Below are positions 1 to 8,017 of a stretch of 64,000 nt of DNA, one piece after another (within the stretch, counting starts at the first letter, position 1; each line of letters opens with the position of its first letter). Source of the DNA: Quadrisphaera granulorum. Lineage in GTDB: Bacteria; Actinomycetota; Actinomycetes; Actinomycetales; Quadrisphaeraceae. A model generated the notes under the pieces. It was not told the origin of the DNA. It saw only the letters and a list, made by a program, of their open reading frames with translations, and did not search any database. The DNA lies in contig NZ_QGDQ01000021.1 of assembly GCF_003149145.1 (NCBI RefSeq), forward strand, positions 34,366-98,365. Direction: 5' to 3'. The translations under genes were made by a program, and so were the position numbers.

Positions 1-2
1 GG

Positions 3-899
3 GACGGCGTGCTCACGTGGGCGGAGCAGCGCATCGACGCACTCACCGCGGTGCACCTGCCCAGCGCTGACAGCTCGCCGGACGGTCCGGTGCTTCCGCT
101 GCGCGCGGGGGCGGTCATGGCCGCCGAGGTGCGGTGGGTCGACCAGAACACGGTCGACCAGAACACGAAGGACGAGGACGAGGACGACGACGGCGGCGTC
201 GAGGGCGGCAATCCCGCGCTCGATGCCGCTCCCGAGCCTTCGGGCGGTCCGGTGACTGCGGCCGGGCCGGTTCCTGCTGCCTCGCCAGTCGCCGACCCGA
301 GCCTTGACCCGACTTCTGACACGAGTCCTGACCCGACTTCTGCCCCGAGCCCTGACCCGCCGCAGGTCGTGGAGGAACCCGCGCCGGCGGTGCCGCCCGT
401 CGCTCCAGTCCCCGCGCCGGCGCAGGTGGTCGTGCGCAACTCCGACCACGACGGGCAGACGGTCTCGGCAGCCGTCTCCGACGTGCCCTGGCCGCGTCCG
501 CAGCCACCTACATCACAGCCGCCTGGGGGAGGGACGGCGCCGTCGAGCGCACCGCTCTGGCTGTTGCGTTTGTCCAACGGGCAGGAGGTGACCGTGCGCG
601 GTCGGGTGCTCGTCGGTCGAGACCCCAGCGCCGAACGCGTGCCCGGCCCCGACGTCCCCCAGCTGGTGTCCGTCGACAGCCCGCCGGGTGAGGTCTCACG
701 TACCCACCTCGAGCTGCGTGTCGACGACTCGGGGACGTTGCTCGCCCGCGATCTCCACTCGACCAACGGCACCTCCCTGCGCTCGGTTGACGGGCCGTCG
801 AAGACGCTGGCGCCGGGGGTGAGCTCCACGGTGGTCGAGGGATCCGTCCTCGACCTGGGCGGCGGAGTCACCATCACCGTCGGTCGCCAGGGCTCGTGA
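3..899 (+). CDS. FHA-domain protein, 5' end outside window
   Basis: The frame is open to the left edge, so the gene probably begins upstream; the first in-frame start is GTG at 9. About 298 residues are visible. Residues 50 to 185 form a low-complexity linker rich in Asp/Glu, then Pro, Ala, Asp and Ser. The last 110 residues are a forkhead-associated domain with the phosphothreonine-binding signature: VLVGRDP, then SRTHLELR, then LHSTNGT. FHA domains bind proteins phosphorylated by Ser/Thr kinases, so this is probably a signalling adaptor; the N-terminal role is unknown. The stop codon overlaps a small ORF that leads into a second FHA gene, suggesting one operon. The linker contains the recurrent GACGACGACGGCG motif at about 186 to 198. 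Confidence 0.8.
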   Translation, partial: DGVLTWAEQRIDALTAVHLPSADSSPDGPVLPLRAGAVMAAEVRWVDQNTVDQNTKDEDEDDDGGVEGGNPALDAAPEPSGGPVTAAGPVPAASPVADPSLDPTSDTSPDPTSAPSPDPPQVVEEPAPAVPPVAPVPAPAQVVVRNSDHDGQTVSAAVSDVPWPRPQPPTSQPPGGGTAPSSAPLWLLRLSNGQEVTVRGRVLVGRDPSAERVPGPDVPQLVSVDSPPGEVSRTHLELRVDDSGTLLARDLHSTNGTSLRSVDGPSKTLAPGVSSTVVEGSVLDLGGGVTITVGRQGS

Positions 900-1030
900 T
901 GTCCGTGGCCGGACACCCCTCCCCGGTCCTGGCGGTGCGCGCCACCAGTCCTCGCCGCCGACGAAGGATGCTGCGCCCCGGCGTCGTCCTCTCCGAGCGG
1001 TCCACGATCGCGTTCTCGGAGGTGTCGTGA
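896..1030 (+). CDS. Possible 44-codon ORF bridging two FHA genes
   Basis: GTG at 896 overlaps the upstream stop (GTGA), with an ATG immediately after it at 899. The frame runs to TGA at 1028-1030, which overlaps the ATG of the next gene (TGATG). About 39 of 44 codons end in G or C, as in real genes here. The peptide is basic in the middle (SPRRRRRM) and has no recognisable domain, signal peptide or membrane segment. Start/stop overlap at both ends is what translational coupling would produce. It could still be a chance open frame in a GC-rich spacer, so the call is tentative. Confidence 0.3.
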   Translation: MMSVAGHPSPVLAVRATSPRRRRRMLRPGVVLSERSTIAFSEVS

Positions 1031-2223
1031 TGTCGTACGGTCCCCATCCGTCCCGTCTGGTACCCGCGCCGCTGGGGCGCCGCCTCGGCGCCTACGCCAT
1101 CAACGCGGCCATCTCGACGGCCGCGAGCCTGGTGTTCTTCCTCGTCGGGGGGCTGCTCGTCACCCTGGGGGCGCAGCTCCCTGGCGACGCCGTCGTCCGC
1201 CTGGGTCTGCTCCTCTTGGCCTTCTGGCCCGTCGGGGCTCTGGCGGGGGCCGCGGCGTGGGTCGTCATGGAGTCGCGCAGCGCCAGCCTCGGCAAGCGGG
1301 TCATGGGTCTGCGCGTCGCGAACCTCGACAGCGGCGAGAACCTCACCCTCGGACCGATCATCGGCCGGATGCTCGTGCTCGGGGCGCTCAACGGCTTCAC
1401 CTTCGGCATCGGCACGATCATCATGATCGTCATCGTGACGCGGGAGCCGAACAACGACGGCCGGATGTGGCACGACCAGATCTTCGGCAGCATCGTCATC
1501 GACGAGCGCGCCAGCCCGATCTCGACGCCCGCGCCCCGGCCTGTCGATCGCCCCGTGGCTGGGCCGCCGCCTCCCGCGCCCGTCCCGTACCGGCCGATGG
1601 CGGCCAAGGCCCCCGGCGCGGTGGCCGAACCACCCTCACGATTCGGGCCGCCCGCGCCGTTCGCGCCTCGGGACCCCGCTCCGCAGCCCCCCGCTCAACA
1701 GCCCCCCGCTCAACAGCCTCGGGCTCCGCAGCCGCCGGTTCCGCCGCCTGCTCCAGTTGCTTCGGCTGCACCTGTTCCTTCGGCTGCACCTGCCGCACCC
1801 GCTGCAGCGCCGGCGCCGGCTGCAGGAGTGGCCTCCCAGGAAGCGGACGAAGCCACCCAGGTCTCGCTACGTCCCGGTCCCGCGCCGGCGGCTCCTGCCT
1901 GGACGGTGACGCTCGCCGACGGCGCTCGCGTCGTCGTCGACAAGCCCACCCTGCTCGGGCGTGACCCCGAACCGAGAGACGGCGAGCAGGGCACCACGGC
2001 GGTGCGGGTACCCGACGGAGACCGCCTCGTGTCCAAGACGCACCTGCTGCTCCGCCTCGAGGGCGGTGCCTTGTGGGCGGTCGACCGTGGCTCCACCAAC
2101 GGCACCGAGCTGGTGCGGCCCGGGCGGCCGCCCCAGGAGCTCGTCGCCGACGTGTCCGTGGAGCTTCACGAGGGTGACCAGCTGTCTCTCGGCGGCGTCG
2201 TCGTCTCCGTCCGTCGATCGTGA
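1030..2223 (+). CDS. RDD membrane domain fused to FHA domain
   Basis: A 397-residue protein. ATG 1030 is preferred over GTG 1027 because GGAGG at 1018-1022 lies 7 bases before it. The first 150 residues are an RDD domain with three hydrophobic segments, the Arg-rich start (PLGRRLGAYAIN), and SLGKRVMGLRV followed by GRMLVLG. A Pro/Ala/Gln-rich linker of about 120 residues follows, including PPAQQ repeats. The C-terminal 100 residues are an FHA domain (LLGRDPEP, SKTHLLLRL, DRGSTNGTEL). The expected topology is membrane anchor, flexible linker, cytoplasmic phosphothreonine reader. With the upstream FHA gene it looks like a Ser/Thr-kinase signalling pair, but no kinase is in view. RDD function is not established. 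Confidence 0.88.
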   Translation: MSYGPHPSRLVPAPLGRRLGAYAINAAISTAASLVFFLVGGLLVTLGAQLPGDAVVRLGLLLLAFWPVGALAGAAAWVVMESRSASLGKRVMGLRVANLDSGENLTLGPIIGRMLVLGALNGFTFGIGTIIMIVIVTREPNNDGRMWHDQIFGSIVIDERASPISTPAPRPVDRPVAGPPPPAPVPYRPMAAKAPGAVAEPPSRFGPPAPFAPRDPAPQPPAQQPPAQQPRAPQPPVPPPAPVASAAPVPSAAPAAPAAAPAPAAGVASQEADEATQVSLRPGPAPAAPAWTVTLADGARVVVDKPTLLGRDPEPRDGEQGTTAVRVPDGDRLVSKTHLLLRLEGGALWAVDRGSTNGTELVRPGRPPQELVADVSVELHEGDQLSLGGVVVSVRRS

Positions 2224-2292
2224 GGTGGCAGTCGGGACAGCAGCCGCTGACCCGCGGCCGCGTGTGGCTCCTGATGGAGCGTGAGACCGGCG

Positions 2293-2306
2293 GTATGCTG
2301 GCATAC
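2293..2306. promoter_or_regulatory. Palindromic operator abutting antitoxin start
   Basis: GTATGC TG GCATAC is a perfect 14-base palindrome ending directly before the GTG start of the antitoxin. It contains the -10 hexamer TATGCT (2294-2299). Ribbon-helix-helix antitoxins usually repress their own promoter by binding such palindromes, so this is the obvious autoregulatory operator. The role is inferred. Confidence 0.6.
2294..2299 (+). promoter_or_regulatory. -10 hexamer TATGCT, leaderless vapB promoter
   Basis: TATGCT lies 7 bases before GTG 2307. There is no Shine-Dalgarno sequence in the gap, so transcription probably starts at or next to the start codon. Confidence 0.5.
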
Positions 2307-2540
2307 GTGCGGCGGACCACGCTGAAGCTTTCTGACGAGCTAGATGCTCGCTTGCGCTATGAGGCACAACGCCGGGGTGTGACGATCGCCGAGGTGACGC
2401 GAGAAGCGCTCGAGGCGCACCTCGGAGGCCCGACGCGGCGTCTCGGCGCGGCAGCAGCAGGTCGAAGTGGTCGCGATGACGTCTCAGAGCGGATCGAAGA
2501 GATCCTCGCTACCGAGTTCCCCACGCCATCGCCGCGCTGA
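2307..2540 (+). CDS. vapB: VapB-type ribbon-helix-helix antitoxin
   Basis: A 77-residue protein from GTG 2307. The N-terminus MRRTTLKLSDEL followed by an amphipathic helix (VTIAEVTREALEAHL) is the ribbon-helix-helix DNA-binding fold of VapB/CopG-type antitoxins. The C-terminal half is charged and flexible, as expected of the toxin-neutralising tail. An in-frame ATG at 2295 exists, but it lies inside the palindromic operator, and the shorter start gives the canonical RHH beginning. The stop overlaps the first codon of the PIN toxin (CTGA). Together they form a type II toxin-antitoxin pair. The exact family cannot be proven here. Confidence 0.8.
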   Translation: MRRTTLKLSDELDARLRYEAQRRGVTIAEVTREALEAHLGGPTRRLGAAAAGRSGRDDVSERIEEILATEFPTPSPR

Positions 2541-2944
2541 TCGTCGACGCGGGCCCTCTGTACGCCTACGTCGATGCTGATGACCGGCATCACGAGGCCA
2601 GTCTCGAGCTGCTGACCCACCACCCCGGTCCGCTGATCGTCCCAACGCTCGTGGTGACCGAGGTCTGCTACCTGCTCTCGACGCGCCTCAGCGCGAAGGC
2701 GGAGGTGCGCTTCCTCGGTGACATCGCCTCGGGGTCCTTCACCGTCGAGCCCGTGCACGCCTCGGACTGGATGCGGATCGCGACGCTGGTTGCCCGGTAC
2801 TCCGACCTGCCGCTGGGTGCCGTCGACGCCTCGGTCGTCGCTGCTGCGGAGCGGCTGGGCATCGTCGAGGTCGCGACCGTCGACCGCCGGCACTTCTCGG
2901 TGGTGCGTCCCCGTCACACCGAGGCCCTCGCGCTGCTGCCCTGA
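2537..2944 (+). CDS. vapC: VapC-type PIN-domain toxin, CTG start
   Basis: Translation from CTG 2537 gives 135 residues, the usual VapC size, and the canonical opening [12 protein letters not shown]. All four acidic positions of a PIN ribonuclease are present: Asp4, Glu42 (VVTEV), Asp97 (VDASVVA) and Asp116 (VDRRHF). There is no ATG, GTG or TTG in frame between the upstream stop (2477-2479) and GTG 2651, and starting at 2651 would remove the first catalytic Asp. CTG overlaps the antitoxin stop as CTGA, the same geometry as the common ATGA coupling. Either CTG is used through coupling or the start codon has been lost. PIN toxins cleave RNA. Confidence 0.75.
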   Translation: MIVDAGPLYAYVDADDRHHEASLELLTHHPGPLIVPTLVVTEVCYLLSTRLSAKAEVRFLGDIASGSFTVEPVHASDWMRIATLVARYSDLPLGAVDASVVAAAERLGIVEVATVDRRHFSVVRPRHTEALALLP

Positions 2945-2979
2945 GGCACCGGCCCGAGGGGGCCGCTCGGTCTGGTCGG

Positions 2980-2985
2980 TACCGT
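2980..2985 (+). promoter_or_regulatory. -10 hexamer TACCGT before fmt
   Basis: TACCGT ends 6 bases before GTG 2992, with no ribosome binding site between. The spacing fits a leaderless transcript for fmt-rsmB. Confidence 0.45.
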
Positions 2986-2991
2986 GACCTG

Positions 2992-3966
2992 GTGCGCATC
3001 GTCTTTGCCGGCACGCCCGCCGTCGCCGAGACGGCGCTGGAAGCGCTGCTCGCGTCCGACCACGAGGTGGTCGGCGTCGTCTCGCGTCCCGACACCGTCG
3101 CCGGTCGTGGCCGCCGTGCCCTGCAGAGCCCCGTGGTGGTGCGTGCGCTCGCCGCGGGCCTGCCGGTGCTGCAGCCGACCCGCGCCTCCGACCCCGACTT
3201 CCTCGCGGGCCTGGCCGCGCTCGAACCCGACTGCTGCCCCGTGGTCGCCTACGGCGCGCTGCTCCCGCGGCCGGTCCTCGACGTACCCCGCCTCGGCTGG
3301 GTGAACCTGCACTTCTCGCTGCTGCCGGCCTGGCGTGGCGCTGCCCCGGTGCAGCGCGCCGTCATGGCCGGTGACGACGTCACCGGCACCACCACCTTCC
3401 TCCTGGAGGAGGGCATGGACACCGGACCGGTCCTGGGGACGACGACGACGTCCATCGGCCCCCGGGAGACCTCCGGCGAACTGCTCGCCCGTCTCGCTGT
3501 GGACGGCGCCAAGCTGCTGGTCGCCACGCTCGACGGCCTCGAGGCCGGTGCGCTGGTGCCCGTGCCGCAGCCCGCCGAGGGCGTCAGCCTGGCCCCGAAG
3601 GTCACCGTCGAGGACGCCCGCGTCCGCTGGGACGAGCCCGCCTTCGCCGTCGATCGGCGTGTTCGCGGCGTCACTCCCGCACCGGGGGCGTGGACCACGG
3701 TCGCGCGGCCCGGCGCCGAGCCCGGCGAGGTGGTGGAACGGCTCAAGATCGGCCCTGTCGAGCCACTGCCTCCGGTGGCCCTGGCGACGGCGTCCGCGCC
3801 CCGCCTCGCGCCGGGGGAGCTGCTGGTGCAGGGGCAGGAGGTGCTTGTCGGCACCGCGACCGTGCCCGTGCGTCTCGGTGAGGTGCAGCCCGCCGGTAAG
3901 CGGGCCATGCCCGCTGCGGCGTGGGCGCGCGGTGCGCGCCTGGGCGCCGGGGAGGTGCTGGCATGA
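2992..3966 (+). CDS. fmt: Methionyl-tRNA formyltransferase
   Basis: A 324-residue protein of typical length. It formylates Met-tRNAfMet with 10-formyl-tetrahydrofolate for translation initiation. The formyltransferase fold is clear: [19 protein letters not shown] at the start, then [23 protein letters not shown] with the catalytic Asn and His, and [10 protein letters not shown]. The C-terminal OB-fold tRNA-binding domain starts near residue 205 ([15 protein letters not shown]). The first codon is GTG. The stop overlaps the ATG of rsmB (ATGA), so the two are co-translated, as in many actinobacteria. Confidence 0.97.
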   Translation: MRIVFAGTPAVAETALEALLASDHEVVGVVSRPDTVAGRGRRALQSPVVVRALAAGLPVLQPTRASDPDFLAGLAALEPDCCPVVAYGALLPRPVLDVPRLGWVNLHFSLLPAWRGAAPVQRAVMAGDDVTGTTTFLLEEGMDTGPVLGTTTTSIGPRETSGELLARLAVDGAKLLVATLDGLEAGALVPVPQPAEGVSLAPKVTVEDARVRWDEPAFAVDRRVRGVTPAPGAWTTVARPGAEPGEVVERLKIGPVEPLPPVALATASAPRLAPGELLVQGQEVLVGTATVPVRLGEVQPAGKRAMPAAAWARGARLGAGEVLA

Positions 3967-5528
3967 GCGCGTCGCAGCCGCCGGAGCGCCGTCCGCAGCG
4001 GGGGCCCCAGCGGGGTGGTCCGCAGCGAGGTGGGCCCCAGCGTGGCGGTCCCCGCGGCACCCCGGGCGGTCCGGGCAGGTCGTGGACGACGACGGCGCCC
4101 TCCGCGCGACCGCGCAGCGGCGACCCCGCCCGCCGGGTCGCCTTCGACGTCCTGCGCGCCGTCGAGGAGCAGGACGCCTACGCCAACCTCGTGCTGCCGC
4201 GTCTTCTTCGTGCCGCCCGGCTCGACGGGCGTGACGCGGCGTTTGCCACCGAGCTCGCGTACGGCGCGCTGCGGGGACGTGGCACCTACGACGCGGTGCT
4301 CGCCGCCTGTGTCGACAGGCCGCTGACCCAGCTCGACCCGCCTGTCCTCGACGCGCTGCGCCTCGGCGCCCACCAGCTGCTCGCTACTCGCGTCGCCGCT
4401 CACGCTGCGGTGAGCGAGACGGTCGCGCTGGTGCGCGGCGCCATCGGCGCCGGCCCCTCGGGCTTCGTCAACGCTGTGCTGCGGCGTGTCTCCGAGCACG
4501 ACCTGCCGACCTGGCTCGACAAGGTGGCCCCGCCGCTGGAAGGTCCCGGAGCCGACGTCGTCGCCGCACTGGCCGTCCGTGAGAGCCACCCGGCGTGGAT
4601 CGTGCGCGCACTGCGCGAGGCGCTGGTCCTCGCGGGCCGCCCCGCATCGGAGCTGCCGGATCTGCTCGCCGCCGACAACGCCCGCCCCCTCGTGGCGCTC
4701 GCCGCCCTGCCGGGGCTGACGGAGCCGTCCGAGCTCCACGCTGCCGGTGCGGAGCCGGGGCGCTGGTCGCCGCTGGCCGCGGTCATGCCCGACGGTGACC
4801 CTGGCGACCTGCCCGCCGTCCGTGAGGCCCGCGCTCGCGTCCAGGACGAGGGCAGCCAGCTCGCCGCGCTTGCGCTGCTCGCCGCTCCCTTGGCGGGCGA
4901 GGACGCCGATGCGCGCTGGGCCGACCTGTGCGCCGGCCCCGGCGGCAAAGCTGCGCTGCTTGCGGCGAGCGCCGCCCAGCGGGGCGCCCGGCTGCTGGCC
5001 GTCGAGGTGGCGCCGCACCGCGCGCAGCTCGTCCAGCAGGCGCTCGCCGCCGTCGTGTCCGAGCGACCCGGGGCTGTCGAGGTGGTCACCGGAGACGGCC
5101 GCACAGTCGGGTACGACAGGCCCGGCGAGTTCGACAGGGTGCTCGTCGACGCGCCCTGCACGGGCCTGGGTGCGCTGCGCCGCCGCCCGGAGGCGCGCTG
5201 GCGCCGCAGCCCCGCTGACCTCACCGCTCTTGCACCCCTGCAGCGCGAGCTGCTCTCCTCGGCGCTCGACGCGGTGCGCCCCGGCGGCGTCGTCGCGTAC
5301 GTCACCTGCAGCCCGCACCCCGCGGAGACGCAGGCCGTGGTCGACGACGTCGTCCGCCGCCACACCAAGGACGGCGAGCCCGTGGAGGTGCTCGACGCCC
5401 CCGCGGTGCTGCGTGAGGTCGCCGGCGTCGACGCGGGCACGGGCAGCGGCTCGTTGCGAGCGCAGCTGTGGCCCCACCTGCACGGCACGGACGCGATGAG
5501 CATCAGCCTGCTCCGCCGTCCCCTCTGA
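3963..5528 (+). CDS. rsmB: 16S rRNA m5C967 methyltransferase RsmB
   Basis: A 521-residue protein. ATG 3963 overlaps the fmt stop. Residues 1 to 45 are an unusual Arg/Gly/Pro/Gln tract with four PQRGG-type repeats, probably disordered and RNA-binding. A NusB-like domain follows ([29 protein letters not shown]). The SAM-dependent methyltransferase domain has [12 protein letters not shown] for [21 protein letters not shown] (motif IV Cys) and [10 protein letters not shown] (motif VI catalytic Cys). It methylates C967 of 16S rRNA in E. coli numbering. The recurrent GACGACGACGGCG motif falls in the linker (about 4084) and is read as Thr codons. Confidence 0.95.
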   Translation: MSASQPPERRPQRGPQRGGPQRGGPQRGGPRGTPGGPGRSWTTTAPSARPRSGDPARRVAFDVLRAVEEQDAYANLVLPRLLRAARLDGRDAAFATELAYGALRGRGTYDAVLAACVDRPLTQLDPPVLDALRLGAHQLLATRVAAHAAVSETVALVRGAIGAGPSGFVNAVLRRVSEHDLPTWLDKVAPPLEGPGADVVAALAVRESHPAWIVRALREALVLAGRPASELPDLLAADNARPLVALAALPGLTEPSELHAAGAEPGRWSPLAAVMPDGDPGDLPAVREARARVQDEGSQLAALALLAAPLAGEDADARWADLCAGPGGKAALLAASAAQRGARLLAVEVAPHRAQLVQQALAAVVSERPGAVEVVTGDGRTVGYDRPGEFDRVLVDAPCTGLGALRRRPEARWRRSPADLTALAPLQRELLSSALDAVRPGGVVAYVTCSPHPAETQAVVDDVVRRHTKDGEPVEVLDAPAVLREVAGVDAGTGSGSLRAQLWPHLHGTDAMSISLLRRPL

Positions 5529-5538
5529 CCTCCGCCGG

Positions 5539-5633
5539 GTGGCGCGGATCGGCATGATCGTGCGGGGGCTGTGGCGCTCAGCCGCATGATCGTCGACGAC
5601 CTGGTCCGCGACGATCATGCGAGATTGCGCCAC
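5539..5633. repeat. Palindromic repeat B1, three arms
   Basis: An inverted pair at 5571-5595 and 5609-5633 matches at 20 of 25 positions: outer GTGGCGC and inner CGCATGATCGTCG are exact, with five central mismatches. A further arm in the same orientation as the left one lies at 5539-5561 (GTGGCGC, six other bases, GCATGATCGT). The left arm of the pair is identical over 25 bases to the reverse complement of the right arm at 18.3 kb. The element sits between the rsmB stop and the rpe promoter and could fold as a terminator hairpin. Confidence 0.75.
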
Positions 5634-5681
5634 ATCGATGCTGCCGGCGTCGCCGCCCGACCGGTGGGACGGGCGGCTGGG

Positions 5682-5687
5682 TAGGTT
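5682..5687 (+). promoter_or_regulatory. -10 hexamer TAGGTT before rpe
   Basis: TAGGTT ends 7 bases before GTG 5695. No Shine-Dalgarno sequence is present, so the rpe mRNA is predicted to be leaderless. Confidence 0.5.
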
Positions 5688-5694
5688 GCCGGAC

Positions 5695-6348
5695 GTGGCC
5701 GTGACCATCGCCCCGAGCATCCTGTCCGCAGACTTCGCCAACCTCGAGGCTGAGCTCGGGCGCATCGCGACCGCCGACTGGGCCCACGTCGACGTCATGG
5801 ACGCGCATTTCGTGCCCAACCTCACCCTGGGCCTGCCCGTGGTGCAGCGCCTGGCGCAGGTCAGCCCGGTGCCGCTCGACTGCCACCTGATGATCGCCGA
5901 CCCCGACCGGTGGGCACCCTCGTACGCCGAGGCCGGCGCACACTCCGTGACCTTTCACGCCGAGGCCGTCGCGGCACCGATCCGCCTCGCTCGTGAGCTG
6001 CGCGACCGCGGGGCCCGTGCCGGCCTCGCGCTGAGCCCCGGTACCCCCGCCGAGCCGTTCCTCGACTGGCTGAGCGAGTTCGACATGGTGCTCGTCATGA
6101 CCGTCGAGCCCGGCTTCGGCGGCCAGAGCTTCCTCGAGGGGTGCCTGCCCAAGCTGCGCCGCCTGCGCTCCGCCGTCGACGAGCACGGCCTGGAGGTGCG
6201 GCTGCAGGTGGACGGCGGCGTCTCTGCCGAGACTATCGAGCGGTGCGCGGAGAACGGCGCGGACGTCTTCGTCGCCGGTTCCGCGGTGTACGGCGCCGCC
6301 GACCCGGCCGCCGCCATCGCGCAGCTGCGTGCGCTGGCCGGAGGGTGA
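5695..6348 (+). CDS. rpe: Ribulose-phosphate 3-epimerase
   Basis: A 217-residue TIM-barrel enzyme interconverting ribulose 5-phosphate and xylulose 5-phosphate in the pentose phosphate pathway. Signatures are [14 protein letters not shown] at the start, the metal-binding [33 protein letters not shown], and VDGGVS with FVAGSAVYG for the phosphate. The true start is GTG 5695, just downstream of a -10 hexamer; the frame is open further upstream but that part is non-coding. GTG 5701 is an alternative start. An 18-base tandem duplication covers the stop codon. Confidence 0.96.
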   Translation: MAVTIAPSILSADFANLEAELGRIATADWAHVDVMDAHFVPNLTLGLPVVQRLAQVSPVPLDCHLMIADPDRWAPSYAEAGAHSVTFHAEAVAAPIRLARELRDRGARAGLALSPGTPAEPFLDWLSEFDMVLVMTVEPGFGGQSFLEGCLPKLRRLRSAVDEHGLEVRLQVDGGVSAETIERCAENGADVFVAGSAVYGAADPAAAIAQLRALAGG

Positions 6349-6368
6349 GTGCTGGCCGGAGGGTGAGG
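6333..6368 (+). repeat. 18-bp tandem duplication at the rpe stop
   Basis: GCTGGCCGGAGGGTGAG plus one base occurs twice in a row (6333-6350 and 6351-6368), differing only in the last base. The first copy carries the rpe stop codon. It looks like a recent slippage or short duplication and has no evident function. Confidence 0.7.
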
Positions 6369-6423
6369 CCCCCTCGCGGGTGAACCCACCTGCGGGCTGA
6401 CTCGCCCGCCGAGAGCGTCGCCC

Positions 6424-6429
6424 TAGGGT
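6424..6429 (+). promoter_or_regulatory. -10 hexamer TAGGGT before flotillin gene
   Basis: TAGGGT ends 7 bases before GTG 6437. The gap has no purine-rich ribosome binding site, so a leaderless transcript is predicted. Confidence 0.5.
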
Positions 6430-6436
6430 CGAGCGC

Positions 6437-8002
6437 GTGGACCTGACATCGGCGCTCGTTCCCATCGTCGCGATCGGCGTCGTCATCGTCGTCGTCCTGG
6501 CGGTGGTCTTCGCTCTCGCCCGGCGCTACAAGATCGCCAGCCCGTCGGAGGCGTTCATCGTCACCGGCCGCAAGGGCAAAGCGGTGACCAATCCCGAGAC
6601 GGGGCAAGTCTCCACCGACCTGTCGGGCCAGCGCGTGGTCATGGGCGGCGGTGTCTTCGTCAAGCCGCTGGTCGAGCGCGTGCACGTGTTGTCGCTGAGC
6701 AGCCGCCGGATCTCGGTGAAGATCGGCGGGGCCGTCTCCAAGCAGGGCATCCGCCTGAATCTCGACGCCGTCGCCATCGTCAAGGTGGGTGGCTCCGAGG
6801 ACAACGTGCGCGCCGCTGCGCAGCGCTTCCTGCACCAGCAGGACGAGATCGAGTCGTTCACGCAGGAGGTGCTCGCCGGTTCGCTGCGGTCCATCGTCGG
6901 AACGCTCACCGTCGACGAGATCATCCGTGACCGCGCCGCCTTCGCCACGCAGGTGGCCGAGGAGTCGATCTCCTCGCTGAGCAACCAGGGTCTGGTGCTT
7001 GACACCTTCCAGATCCAGGACGTCTCCGACGACACCAACTACCTTCGCGACCTGGGCCGCCCCGAGGCCGCCGCCGCGGCCCGCAACGCCGCCATCGCCG
7101 AGGCCGCCGCCCGCCGCGAGGCGAGCCAGGCCCAGGCCAAGGCCGACGAGGCCATCGCCGAGTCCCAGCGCGACCTCGACCTGCGTCGCTCCGCGTTCAA
7201 GGCCGACACCGACAGGGCCGCCGCCGACGCCGAGGCCGCCGGCTCCCTGGCCAAGGCCGAGCGCGACCAGGAGGTGCTCACCAGCCAGGAGCGCGTGGCC
7301 GAGCGGCAGGCGGCCCTCACCGAGCGCCAGCTCGACACGCAGGTCCGTAAGCCCGCCGACGCCGCCCGCTACCAGGCCGAGCAGGAGGCCCAGGGCCGCC
7401 GCAACGCGGAGATCTTCCAGGCCGAGGGCGCCAAGGCCACCGCCATCGCCGAGGCCGAGGCGGAAGCCGAGCGCACCCGCCTGGCCACCGCCGCGAACGC
7501 CGAGCGGGCCACCACGTTCGCCAAGGCCGACGCCGACGCCGCCCGCGTCGCCGCTGCAGCCGCCGCCGAGAAGGTGCGGCTGGAGGGTGAGGCCGAGCTG
7601 GCCCGCCGCACCGCCATCGCCAACGCCGTCCGCGCCGAGGGTGAGGCGGAGGCCGCCGCCATCCGCGCGAAGGGCGAGGCGGAGGCCGAGACGCAGCGCC
7701 TGCGCGCCGAGGCGTTCGAGCGGTACGGCCAGGCCGCCACCACGCAGATGGTGGTCGAGGCGCTGCCCAAGGTCGCGCGCGAGCTCGCTGCGCCGATGGC
7801 CGCCATCAGCGACCTCACGGTCATCTCCACCGACGGCGCGAGCGCCCTGTCCAAGGGCGTCGCCACCAACCTCACCGAGACCCTCGAGCTGGTGCGGCGC
7901 ACCACGGGCGTGGACGTCGGTGCCCTCCTGCGCCGCAGCGCCGCGGGAGCCGGCGGCGACAGCACCACCCGCACCCCGGCCGACGCCGACGCCGACGCCT
8001 GA
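6437..8002 (+). CDS. Flotillin / SPFH (band 7) membrane protein
   Basis: A 521-residue protein. Residues 5 to 28 form one N-terminal membrane segment (LVPIVAIGVVIVVVLAVVFA). An SPFH/band 7 domain follows to about residue 200, including GGGVFVKPLVERVHVLSLSS and ISVKIGGAVSKQGIRLNLDAVA. Residues 210 to 430 are a long Ala/Glu/Arg/Lys coiled coil, the flotillin domain. The tail contains APMAAISDLTVIS, typical of YqiK/flotillin proteins, and ends in an Asp/Ala repeat. Such proteins form membrane scaffolds with detergent-resistant lipids. Just downstream are an LRR protein and a lipoprotein/ATP-grasp/DUF350 set, so a shared envelope function is plausible but inferred. Confidence 0.93.
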   Translation: MDLTSALVPIVAIGVVIVVVLAVVFALARRYKIASPSEAFIVTGRKGKAVTNPETGQVSTDLSGQRVVMGGGVFVKPLVERVHVLSLSSRRISVKIGGAVSKQGIRLNLDAVAIVKVGGSEDNVRAAAQRFLHQQDEIESFTQEVLAGSLRSIVGTLTVDEIIRDRAAFATQVAEESISSLSNQGLVLDTFQIQDVSDDTNYLRDLGRPEAAAAARNAAIAEAAARREASQAQAKADEAIAESQRDLDLRRSAFKADTDRAAADAEAAGSLAKAERDQEVLTSQERVAERQAALTERQLDTQVRKPADAARYQAEQEAQGRRNAEIFQAEGAKATAIAEAEAEAERTRLATAANAERATTFAKADADAARVAAAAAAEKVRLEGEAELARRTAIANAVRAEGEAEAAAIRAKGEAEAETQRLRAEAFERYGQAATTQMVVEALPKVARELAAPMAAISDLTVISTDGASALSKGVATNLTETLELVRRTTGVDVGALLRRSAAGAGGDSTTRTPADADADA

Positions 8003-8017
8003 GGTCCGACGGCTCTG

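Noticed and set aside
3249..5825. 858-codon open frame on the minus strand
   Set aside because: It lies opposite fmt, rsmB and the start of rpe, all clearly recognised on the plus strand. Its composition is typical of antisense frames in GC-rich DNA.
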